IMG/VR virus record: IMGVR_UViG_3300037114_000021
Location: 1 to 42,294 of that record
Direction: 5' to 3' (one strand)
From: a virus
DNA: 42,294 bases
Part shown: positions 6,622-12,243 of the stretch, piece after piece
Position numbering within the stretch: position 1 is the first letter of the stretch
Layout: each line of letters begins with the position of its first letter
The notes under the pieces: model-generated
What the model was told of the DNA's origin: nothing
What the model saw: only the letters and a program-made list of their open reading frames with translations
Database searches by the model: none
Program-made: the position numbers and the translations under genes

Positions 6622-6941
6622 CACTCAGTCCTAACTTCGACGTCGGGCCAGCCGCCGGCCGCCAACTCGTCCGCGACGAACTTCTGGAACTCCCAGTTGT
6701 CGGGCGCGGCTTCCTCGATCAGGACGCAGTACCAGGTGCGAGTAAGGGAGCGGCACCAGACGACCTCGACAACGCCCAGGTCGCCCCAGTTGATCGCCGC
6801 GTGCTCGAACCACCGCTGCGGACCACCTTCGGATCGGCTGACATCGCGCTGGGCGTGTGCGGCCTTGATCGCCGACTCCGCTGCGCTCTCGATCAGTCGC
6901 AACACGAGGTCGGCCGGGTTCGACGCTTTCGCCTCGCTCAC
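6618..6941 (-). CDS. Hypothetical protein
   Basis: 107 residues from GTG 6941, chosen for the GTGA overlap with the upstream gene; the longer frame reads through that gene. It has an N-terminal helix of about 30 residues, then a Trp/aromatic-rich beta-like half (WGDLGVVEVVW, WYCVLIEE) that looks like a small single-domain fold. Not recognised. Confidence 0.6.
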   Translation of the reverse strand: MSEAKASNPADLVLRLIESAAESAIKAAHAQRDVSRSEGGPQRWFEHAAINWGDLGVVEVVWCRSLTRTWYCVLIEEAAPDNWEFQKFVADELAAGGWPDVEVRTEW

Positions 6942-7135
6942 GGGAGGATCTCCAGCATAGGCTCGCCGTACAGGACCGTCTTTCCGCAGCGGGCACACAC
7001 GGTCACGTGTTGGCCATCGGCCAGTAGCAGCCAGGGCGTCCAGGCGTGGAATCCGAGCTGGCAGCTCTCCGCTCCCGTCTGCGCGTACTGCATCGCCATC
7101 AAGTCAGCGACTCCGGCCGGGAACTCTTCGCTCAT
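6938..7135 (-). CDS. Small zinc-ribbon-like protein
   Basis: 65 residues from ATG 7135 in ATGA overlap. Cys25, His30 and the CARCG knuckle at 47-51 form a C-x4-H...C-x2-C site. The Trp-rich middle (HAWTPWLLL) resembles short phage zinc proteins. Function unknown. It belongs to a run of four consecutive small genes around the G1 peptidase. Confidence 0.6.
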   Translation of the reverse strand: MSEEFPAGVADLMAMQYAQTGAESCQLGFHAWTPWLLLADGQHVTVCARCGKTVLYGEPMLEILP

Positions 7136-7329
7136 CCGACCACTCCCCGGAACCCGCTCGGAACGGCAAGCTGCGCCCAGCAGACGCGGGGATGCTCTAG
7201 CGCTTCTCTTCGGACGATCAGCTCTTGCTTGTTCAAGCCCCCTGCACCACAGGCTTGACATATCCACACATGACGCCAGCCGACCATCGTCTGGACGCGG
7301 TAGAGATACGTTCCGCTCCGCTCAGCCAT
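7132..7329 (-). CDS. Small zinc-ribbon-like protein
   Basis: 65 residues. ATG 7329 overlaps the peptidase stop by 8 nt (ATGGCTGA). Cys24-x2-Cys27 and a later His46/Cys50 give a likely zinc site; the N-terminus is beta-like (TYLYRVQTMVGWRHVW). It is directly coupled downstream of the G1 peptidase, so the two should be co-expressed. Whether they work together is unknown. Confidence 0.6.
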   Translation of the reverse strand: MAERSGTYLYRVQTMVGWRHVWICQACGAGGLNKQELIVRREALEHPRVCWAQLAVPSGFRGVVG

Positions 7330-8023
7330 AGCTCACGCTGAACCCGCTGGGCCCCACCGCAGACACCGTGTCCATTTGGACGCCGCGTTGGAACATGGTC
7401 CAACGCTCCCAGCCGTAGATCGGGCCGTTGGAGGTTTCAGCACCCCAGGTGGTGAGTTGGGAGAACCGTATCGGACTGAACCGGGCCAGCGGGTAGGGCG
7501 CATAGGGGGCAGCGGGCAATCCCGTGTCCTCGACCACCCACTCAGCCGTGTCGCCCACGCTGCTGAAGGGCTGTTCAGTCTCCCACGCGGCCCCGGTGTT
7601 ATCGTCCGACAGGCTCAGCGACCACTCACTCGGGGAAACCTCCTGCACCTCGGCCGTCAGCGTGTCCCCTGTCTGCACCGAAAGGGGAATCGTCTGGGCG
7701 GTGTAGTCCGTTGCCGAAGCGACCCAGAACGGCTCGATGAACTCCTCGCCGTCAGGCTCCATATACAGATTCACCCCAGCCTGGATAAGCGCGGGGTCTC
7801 CGATCCCTCCGACGCCAACCCACTCAGCCACGCTCGACAGCACCGATGCGGGGCGCAGGGATGGAATGGTGAAGTCGCCGGTAGCTTCCTTGAACGGACC
7901 TCCTGTGACGACGTACCCGGACCAGTTAGTCGACTCGTAGGTGGCATAGCTGCTTGCCATGACAGCGGGCGTGAGCGCGGCTGCCAGCAGGACGCCGAGT
8001 GCGAGCCTGATGGGGGTGTTCAC
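7322..8023 (-). CDS. Secreted glutamic peptidase, family G1 (eqolisin-like)
   Basis: 233 residues. Residues 1-23 are a signal peptide: Arg6, a hydrophobic core, then an AVMA cleavage site. The mature part follows the G1 layout: STNWSGYVV at 31-39, FTIPS, then EWVGVGG at 67-73, then ALIQAG with Gln81, then AEWVVED with Glu165. Gln81 and Glu165 align with the catalytic Gln53/Glu136 pair of scytalidoglutamic peptidase (ILQTG and AEFIIED). It should therefore be an exported acid-active endopeptidase. GTG 8023 is in GTGA overlap with the upstream gene and the stop overlaps the next start, so it is fully embedded in the early operon. The role in infection is unknown; surface-protein removal, superinfection effects or a host-fitness trait are possible. 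Confidence 0.8.
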   Translation of the reverse strand: MNTPIRLALGVLLAAALTPAVMASSYATYESTNWSGYVVTGGPFKEATGDFTIPSLRPASVLSSVAEWVGVGGIGDPALIQAGVNLYMEPDGEEFIEPFWVASATDYTAQTIPLSVQTGDTLTAEVQEVSPSEWSLSLSDDNTGAAWETEQPFSSVGDTAEWVVEDTGLPAAPYAPYPLARFSPIRFSQLTTWGAETSNGPIYGWERWTMFQRGVQMDTVSAVGPSGFSVSYG

Positions 8024-8400
8024 GGCGGCTCGGAGGGACTTAGTGCTTGAAGCTCTGCCCTGAGCGCCGCCCCGAGGCTTCTTCCGATCTCAATTCTTGT
8101 GCCGACGGCATTGATCTTGTGGCGCAGATAGCGCACCACCGACTCGGCCACCAGAGCTTCAGACTCTTGCTTCTCCACGGCGATCCGGGCCAAGTGGCGG
8201 CGCATGTCAACTGAACCTTCCGCGCCCACAAACGCCCGGCTCTCTGCCAGGTCAGCCTGCTGCCGCTTGACGGTCGCATCCATGTCGGCCTCCCGTAGCA
8301 GCCGGACGGTGTGCTCTAGGTCCCGGCCCAAGGCGGACAGCGAGAGGACTAGCTCGTTCGGTGTTAGCTGCGGCTCCCGCGTCCGCTGGGCCGTGCTCAC
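8020..8400 (-). CDS. Helical protein coupled to the ERF gene
   Basis: 126 residues from GTG 8400 in GTGA overlap with the ERF stop. It is almost entirely helical and ends in VGTRIEIGRSLGAALRAE. Similar helical proteins with a TRI-IGRS-type end accompany recombination genes in actinophages, as far as I recall. A role in single-strand annealing or exonuclease action is inference from position only. Confidence 0.6.
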   Translation of the reverse strand: MSTAQRTREPQLTPNELVLSLSALGRDLEHTVRLLREADMDATVKRQQADLAESRAFVGAEGSVDMRRHLARIAVEKQESEALVAESVVRYLRHKINAVGTRIEIGRSLGAALRAELQALSPSEPP

Positions 8401-9299
8401 ATCGGTATTTCCGTGTTGGCGAGCGCGCCCTGGATGCTCAGCCGGATCGACTCATCGAGTGCGTTCCACTCCATTTCCCGAAGCGCAGGCTTCCCGGCCA
8501 CGATCTTCAGAGCCGGAAGTGCGGAATGGGCTTGGAATATCTGCTCGGCCTCGTCCTTGCCGACAACTTCCAAGAGAGCCGCTGCACTCACCTCGCCGTG
8601 CTCTGGCTCTCCCTCCTCGCCCCACGCCTGTCCTCCCAGGCGGCTCTTGTACTGCTCCGTTGTCGTGTTCCACAGGGGCGTGATCCCGCACCGCCGGTCA
8701 CAGGCTAGGTACGGCTCGCCCTTCTTGCTCATCCTCTCACGCAAACGCCCATCACAGGCGTCGTCCGGGCAGTGGGGCGCTTCACCATCCTCGGTGGCTT
8801 TGTGGCCGTTCCCATCGGCTCTGGGAGTGGCCGCACGGGCCGGGGTAGCGCGGGCCGTGGTGACGGTCTCACCTGGCGACTCGTGGTCCGCGTCGTCTGT
8901 TGGGTCCGCCACCGCGAACAACTCGAAGATGGCGTACTTGAACGCGGCGGTCATGGCCTTGTTGCTGGCCTTGTCGGAGTAGTCCAGAGCTTCGCCCCAG
9001 GTGTCAAGCTCGATGAAGTCACCGCCGGGCCCGTAGACCTTGTACCCGACGTGGAGGTGGGCGCAATGCCCCACCGCGCCAGACTTGGCGACTCGCTCCT
9101 CGTACTCCCGCTCCAGGACGTGCGGCGCAAAGAACACCCCGTGCTTTGCCAGCAGGGGATGGACAGCCTTCAGGACGTCGTCGATGCCTCTGAAGTTGTA
9201 GCCTTGCTCCTTGTTGCGCTGGTTCTTCCCGATCCCCTCCAGCTCGGTCATGATCTGGCCGATGGCCTGATGGACCGTCGGCTTCGTTTCAGTAGTCAT
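8397..9299 (-). CDS. erf: ERF-family single-strand annealing protein
   Basis: 300 residues from ATG 9299 (GGAAGTGGGGAA upstream, ATGA overlap). Residues 8-135 match the ERF superfamily: YNFRGIDDVLKAVHPLL, FFAPHV, a YKVYGPGGDF strand, then SDKASNKAMTAAFKYA. ERF proteins form rings that anneal single-stranded DNA in phage recombination. After a linker, residues ~176-205 hold a Cys-rich zinc element (CPDDAC...CDRRC). The C-terminal helical part is not recognised. No partner exonuclease is evident. Confidence 0.9.
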   Translation of the reverse strand: MTTETKPTVHQAIGQIMTELEGIGKNQRNKEQGYNFRGIDDVLKAVHPLLAKHGVFFAPHVLEREYEERVAKSGAVGHCAHLHVGYKVYGPGGDFIELDTWGEALDYSDKASNKAMTAAFKYAIFELFAVADPTDDADHESPGETVTTARATPARAATPRADGNGHKATEDGEAPHCPDDACDGRLRERMSKKGEPYLACDRRCGITPLWNTTTEQYKSRLGGQAWGEEGEPEHGEVSAAALLEVVGKDEAEQIFQAHSALPALKIVAGKPALREMEWNALDESIRLSIQGALANTEIPM

Positions 9300-9511
9300 T
9301 TCCCCACTTCCTTCAGGAGCCGGTAGCGTGCTATCGGGCCCCCATGCTTGTGAACTCGGCACGTCTCCGAGACGATCTGCCAGCCATCGCGCCTTAGCTC
9401 GCTGACCCTGTTACGGGCGCAGTACCCCAGTTCCAGCGGTAGGTCTGCGATGCACAGACCCGACTTGGGATGCTTGCGCAGAGCTGTCAGGACCGCTTCC
9501 CGCTGCGTCAC
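9296..9511 (-). CDS. Small winged-helix-like DNA-binding protein
   Basis: 71 residues from GTG 9511, in GTGA overlap with the upstream gene. The layout is helix (REAVLTALRKH), LCIADLP turn, RNRVSELRRDGWQIVSE recognition helix and wing, then RYRLL. This is a winged-HTH pattern common in phage modulators. It directly precedes the ERF gene. The DNA target is unknown. Confidence 0.65.
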   Translation of the reverse strand: MTQREAVLTALRKHPKSGLCIADLPLELGYCARNRVSELRRDGWQIVSETCRVHKHGGPIARYRLLKEVGK

Positions 9512-9777
9512 AGCTGCCCCCAAGACTCAAGCGCCCAGCAGCCAAGCCCCGCCACCAGAACACCCACACCGGCCACGGGGTAGGGGATAAGCCCTAACCA
9601 GGCGTCACGCACCAAGAGGGCCATCAGCAACAGCCCGGCGCCAATCCCCGCCATCGCTACGAAAGACAGTCGGCGGGAACGGGCGGACTGGCGACGTGGA
9701 CGCACCCGCGACGTACCGTGAAGCATCTGCTGGATCTGCTGCCACTCGGGGGGGCTCGCGTCGGGCCACTCGTTCAT
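9508..9777 (-). CDS. Small two-helix membrane protein
   Basis: 89 residues from ATG 9777 (ATGA overlap). A hydrophilic N-terminus of about 40 residues is followed by a basic patch (RPRRQSARSRR) and two hydrophobic segments (about 44-63 and 69-86). The positive-inside rule predicts a cytoplasmic N-terminus. Its place in the early block argues against holin activity. Family unknown. Confidence 0.6.
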   Translation of the reverse strand: MNEWPDASPPEWQQIQQMLHGTSRVRPRRQSARSRRLSFVAMAGIGAGLLLMALLVRDAWLGLIPYPVAGVGVLVAGLGCWALESWGQL

Positions 9778-10073
9778 GAGCGCGCCTCCAGCGGAAGGAT
9801 CCGGCAGATGCCGACATGCTCCAAGACCCAGTCGCCGTCCTCGAAAACCTGCCGCAGGATGGCAAACTGGCGGCCTTCGGAAAAGAGCGGATCCGGCGTC
9901 CAGGTGCCCGAGAGCCACCAGGTAAAGCCCTTATCCCTTCCGAGGGCCACACGCTCGCGGTTCAGCAGGCGCTCAACCGACCTCAGCGGCAAAGTAGTGT
10001 GCTTCGGGACTCTGACCGTGTAGGCAGCCGAGAGCGGGTAATTGGTGACGACGCGGCCCTGCACGGCGCTCAT
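9774..10073 (-). CDS. Hypothetical protein
   Basis: 99 residues from ATG 10073 in ATGA overlap. A beta-like N-terminal half is followed by a basic stretch, a FTWWLSGTW core and a C-terminal strand pattern. No motif identifies a family. Confidence 0.6.
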   Translation of the reverse strand: MSAVQGRVVTNYPLSAAYTVRVPKHTTLPLRSVERLLNRERVALGRDKGFTWWLSGTWTPDPLFSEGRQFAILRQVFEDGDWVLEHVGICRILPLEARS

Positions 10074-10348
10074 GGCTCTCGCTCGAGGGTTTCTGGGTCC
10101 ACGAAGATGTTCTCCGCCTCGTCCCAACGGCGCATATCCCATGGCGGTGCCTCTTCGGGAAGAAGCCCCCCGGCTGCCCAATAACGCGTCGTCAGCTCTG
10201 CCCGCAGCTCGGGGAAAGCCGACGTCAGCTTGGCCGTGTTGTCGTCGTCTGCCTTGAGCATCGCCGCGAAGATGAGCGCGCTAAATGGCGGGTCGCCTTG
10301 GTGTAGCTTCAGCGCCTCGCGGTAGGCGTGCAGCCCCCCAGCGGCCAT
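10070..10348 (-). CDS. Hypothetical helical protein
   Basis: 92 residues from ATG 10348, which overlaps the upstream stop by 1 nt (TGATG). The central DPPFSALIFAAMLKADDDN and FPELRAELTTRYW segments resemble a small hypothetical protein frequent in actinophage early regions. Function unknown. Confidence 0.6.
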   Translation of the reverse strand: MAAGGLHAYREALKLHQGDPPFSALIFAAMLKADDDNTAKLTSAFPELRAELTTRYWAAGGLLPEEAPPWDMRRWDEAENIFVDPETLEREP

Positions 10349-11196
10349 CAGCGTGCCTCCTTCAGCGCAGCCCTGAGCCGCATGGTCAGCCTCCGATCCT
10401 GCCACTTGAGTTCAGCGGCCCCGGCAGCGTCCCTGGCAGCGGCCCAGGCAGCGGCCCTGGCAGCGAACCTGGCAGCGTCCCAGGCAGCGGCCCAGGCAGC
10501 GTCCCCGGCAGCGTCCCCGGCAGCGAACCTGGCAGCGAACCTGGCAGCGTCCCAGGCAGCGGCCCCGGCAGCGGCCCCGGCAGCGAACCTGGCAGCGTCC
10601 CTGGCAGCGGCCCTGGCAGCGTCCCAGGCACCGGCCCAGGCAGCGTCCCAGGCACCGGCCCAGGCAGCGTCCCAGGCACCGGCCCTGGCACCGGCCCAGG
10701 CAGCGTCCCTGGCAGCGGCCCCGGCAGCGGCCCTGGCAGCGGCCCTGGCAGCGGCCCTGGCAGCGGCCCTGGCAGCGTCCAACTCCTGCGTCGTGGCCTT
10801 CCCGTTGGCAAACTGTCGCGCGACCTCTATCGCCTTACGCGGCCTCGCGTCGCCCGGCACGGCCGCCTCAAAGAGAGGCAGCACCCGCTCGGCGCAGTCC
10901 GCCGAGAACAGCCGCAACTCCCGGCCCACGTCCACCGGACCCGCCAACCGGACCCGGCGCGTGGCGCAAGCCTTGTCGGTGTCGGTGAGCACCTGGCCCT
11001 CCAGCCGAACCCGGCTCACCCAGGGGCCGGGCGCGTAGCCCAGTGCGGCCAGGGGTGATTTGCAAGCATGCAGCCCGACCGCGCACAACTCTAACTTCGT
11101 GCCGCCGGGTAGCTCCTCGACGGGCTTGAGCGGCCAGCCGTCCCTGCCCGTGGTTCGGGTCTCCGTGAAGTGCCAACCCGTGTAGGTCTTGGTCAC
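10348..11196 (-). CDS. Alanine-rich tetrapeptide-repeat protein with conserved N-terminal domain
   Basis: 282 residues from GTG 11196 (GTGA overlap). Residues 1-135 form a folded-looking domain (WHFTET, LCAVGLHAC, RVRLEG), possibly like DUF7666; that label is from memory. Residues ~139-258 are about 30 near-perfect four-residue units such as AARA, AAWD, AARF and AAGA, encoded by a 12-bp DNA repeat. A short basic tail follows. The repeat should form a long alanine-rich helix with Arg, Trp, Asp and Phe at regular steps. Role unknown. Variable copy number is expected. Confidence 0.65.
   Translation of the reverse strand: MTKTYTGWHFTETRTTGRDGWPLKPVEELPGGTKLELCAVGLHACKSPLAALGYAPGPWVSRVRLEGQVLTDTDKACATRRVRLAGPVDVGRELRLFSADCAERVLPLFEAAVPGDARPRKAIEVARQFANGKATTQELDAARAAARAAARAAARAAAGAAARDAAWAGARAGAWDAAWAGAWDAAWAGAWDAARAAARDAARFAAGAAAGAAAWDAARFAARFAAGDAAGDAAWAAAWDAARFAARAAAWAAARDAAGAAELKWQDRRLTMRLRAALKEAR
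10423..10780. repeat. 12-bp tandem repeat array (about 30 units)
   Basis: Units of the form GGCAGCG-NCC-CN follow one another with few changes (plus-strand view). On the minus strand they encode the four-residue alanine-rich units of the 10348-11196 protein. Units vary at codons giving Arg, Trp, Gly, Asp or Phe. Confidence 0.85.
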
Positions 11197-11483
11197 CAGC
11201 CGTACGCCTCCGGGGTACCGACCAGAACGCGGTCGCCGCGTAGATCACAGGCGCTGCAGACCCACAGTGCCTTGCCGTGGCGCTCCACCTGTTGCATCCG
11301 GTAGTCGCCGGGGCACTCGTTCGGCGCGTGGCGCATGGCCTTCCGCTCTTCGGGTTTATATGCGCCGACTGGGTTGGGATTCTCTCGCGCGTCCTCTGGG
11401 CACTCGCACCGGGGCATCTCCACTTGGTCGTTCGCCGTTGTGCTGTTTCTCATGTGCCTATACTGCTCCGCTAGCGGAGCCAT
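11193..11483 (-). CDS. Small Cys-rich zinc-binding protein
   Basis: 96 residues from ATG 11483, 1 nt after the upstream stop. It has CEC (near 26-28), His52, Cys57 and a CSAC knuckle (76-79) near the C-terminus, a layout met in small actinophage proteins. If translation starts instead at the ATG at 11453 (in frame, residue 11), the 16-bp palindrome at 11465-11480 becomes intergenic. Function unknown. Confidence 0.6.
   Translation of the reverse strand: MAPLAEQYRHMRNSTTANDQVEMPRCECPEDARENPNPVGAYKPEERKAMRHAPNECPGDYRMQQVERHGKALWVCSACDLRGDRVLVGTPEAYGW
11465..11480. promoter_or_regulatory. Perfect 16-bp palindrome, possible operator
   Basis: GCTCCGCTAGCGGAGC is its own reverse complement. It lies at the 5' end of the 11193-11483 gene, just downstream of the excisionase-like HTH gene. 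A dimeric regulator could bind it, or it may only be an mRNA hairpin. No second copy was noticed. Confidence 0.35.
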
Positions 11484-11484
11484 G

Positions 11485-11640
11485 TCAAGCCCTGCCGTAA
11501 GTCCGTTCGATGGGAACTGAGATCAGCCAATCTCGGCCCTTCCGCTCGGCCCGAATACGACCGACCTGGCAAAGCTCACGGACCCTGCGCTCGGACAGCT
11601 TCAGCACTATGGCCGCTTCCTTCACAGAGTACACCCTCAT
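11485..11640 (-). CDS. Excisionase/MerR-like helix-turn-helix protein
   Basis: 51 residues from ATG 11640. The sequence YSVKEAAIVLKLSERRVREL then VGRIRAERKGRDWLIS is the typical small HTH_17/excisionase domain. It is the first gene of the early block, directly after the late terminator and a TGC-TAGACT element 7 nt from the ATG. It could regulate early transcription or act as a recombination directionality factor; no integrase is in the window. The longer frame upstream runs through the terminator and is rejected. Confidence 0.75.
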   Translation of the reverse strand: MRVYSVKEAAIVLKLSERRVRELCQVGRIRAERKGRDWLISVPIERTYGRA

Positions 11641-11647
11641 GCGGAGC

Positions 11648-11653
11648 AGTCTA
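11648..11653 (-). promoter_or_regulatory. Probable extended -10 promoter of the early block (leaderless)
   Basis: On the minus strand TGC-TAGACT ends 7 nt before ATG 11640. This fits an extended -10 box with transcription starting at or next to the start codon. No convincing -35 is seen, since the upstream DNA is the terminator. The identical TAGACT hexamer with a TGN extension drives the rightward cassette at 30641. Confidence 0.45.
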
Positions 11654-11660
11654 GCAGACG

Positions 11661-11696
11661 CAAAGAAAGGCCGCCACCCCCGAAGGGATGACGGCC
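11661..11696 (-). terminator. Rho-independent terminator of the late block
   Basis: On the minus strand a 12-bp stem, GGCCGTCATCCC paired with GGGGTGGCGGCC (a few G-U pairs) around a TTCG tetraloop, is followed by TTTCTTT. It lies after the tRNA genes and just before the first early gene, so it separates late from early transcription. Confidence 0.85.
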
Positions 11697-11764
11697 AGTG
11701 GGCGCCCCGGTAGGGAACAGGGCGCACCGGGAAGGGGGTGAGAGAGAGCCGTGCTACTCAAAGA

Positions 11765-11830
11765 GCGCCACACGGCAGGCGCCGACCAGGATAGCCCTGG
11801 CCCATTCCGGTCTTTCTATCCTAAGACCGG
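11765..11830 (-). other. Hairpin-rich trailer between tRNAs and terminator
   Basis: Three successive inverted repeats are visible: GCGCC/GGCGC at 11765-11782, CCAGG/CCTGG at 11786-11800, and the 8-bp CCGGTCTT/AAGACCGG at 11807-11830. No T-tract follows, so they are not terminators. They may be processing or stability elements of the tRNA transcript, or part of a small RNA. I see no gene in 11697-11845. Confidence 0.35.
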
Positions 11831-11845
11831 GAGAAGTAGGTGGGT

Positions 11846-11931
11846 TGGCGGAGCGACCAGGGATCGAACCTGGGCAGCGTTGCCGCTGTACGGTTTAGCA
11901 AACCGCTGCATTGCCTCTCTGCCATCGCTCC
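11846..11931 (-). tRNA. tRNA-Ser (anticodon GCU)
   Basis: A complete class II tRNA of 86 nt. The acceptor is GGAGCGA/TCGCTCC with CCA encoded, the anticodon loop TTGCTAA gives GCU (AGC/AGU codons), the long variable arm is CAGCG-GCAA-CGCTG, and the T-arm is CCAGG-TTCGATC-CCTGG. It lies 1 nt downstream of the other serine tRNA and is likely co-transcribed with the late block. Confidence 0.95.
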
Positions 11932-11932
11932 A

Positions 11933-12018
11933 TGGCGGAAGCTAGAGGATTCGAACCCCTGCGGCTTTCACCGTCCAGTTTTCAAGACTGGTGCCTTCAA
12001 CCACTCGGCCAAGCTTCC
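11933..12018 (-). tRNA. tRNA-Ser (anticodon UGA)
   Basis: A complete class II tRNA of 86 nt. The acceptor is GGAAGCT/AGCTTCC with CCA encoded, the anticodon stem CCAGT/ACTGG encloses loop CTTGAAA (anticodon UGA), and it has a long variable arm and a T-arm with TTCGAAT. Its 5' end is 18 nt after the stop of the last late protein gene. Confidence 0.95.
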
Positions 12019-12036
12019 GGGTTGAGTGTACACGGC

Positions 12037-12243
12037 TTACTCGTCGATTACGATGTAGTTGAGCACATAACTGGGCGTAACTCGCCAGATCCGGGAGTCT
12101 AAGCCGAACGCCTCCACGCCAGCGTCGTAGGCAGCCTGGAAGCTGGGGTGAAAGCCCACGAGCACCCCTCCGTGGACGAGCGCGTACTCACCCGGATGTT
12201 GCCTAGCTAGCTGCCCACGATTGGAGAGGTCGGTCTCGCTCAT
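12037..12243 (-). CDS. DUF5678-like small protein
   Basis: 68 residues from ATG 12243, in ATGA overlap with the phosphoesterase stop. The pattern HPGEYALVHGGVLVGFHPSFQAAYDAG then IWRVTP resembles the DUF5678 layout (Y.Ai.dg.vv..G.s.eea...a). Function unknown. It is the last protein gene before the tRNAs. The upstream extension of the frame is a shadow. Confidence 0.6.
   Translation of the reverse strand: MSETDLSNRGQLARQHPGEYALVHGGVLVGFHPSFQAAYDAGVEAFGLDSRIWRVTPSYVLNYIVIDE

Noticed and set aside
10423-10780. CRISPR-like appearance of regularly spaced repeats
   Set aside because: Units are 12 bp with no unique spacers and lie inside a coding frame.
10285-11058. Plus-strand frame with long PGSGPGSVPGS repeats
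   Set aside because: It is the antisense of the Ala-rich tetrapeptide array; the minus-strand gene has coupled start and stop and a conserved N-terminal domain.
11807-11830. 8-bp hairpin as a second late terminator
   Set aside because: No T-rich tract follows on either strand; the terminator at 11661-11696 is far stronger.
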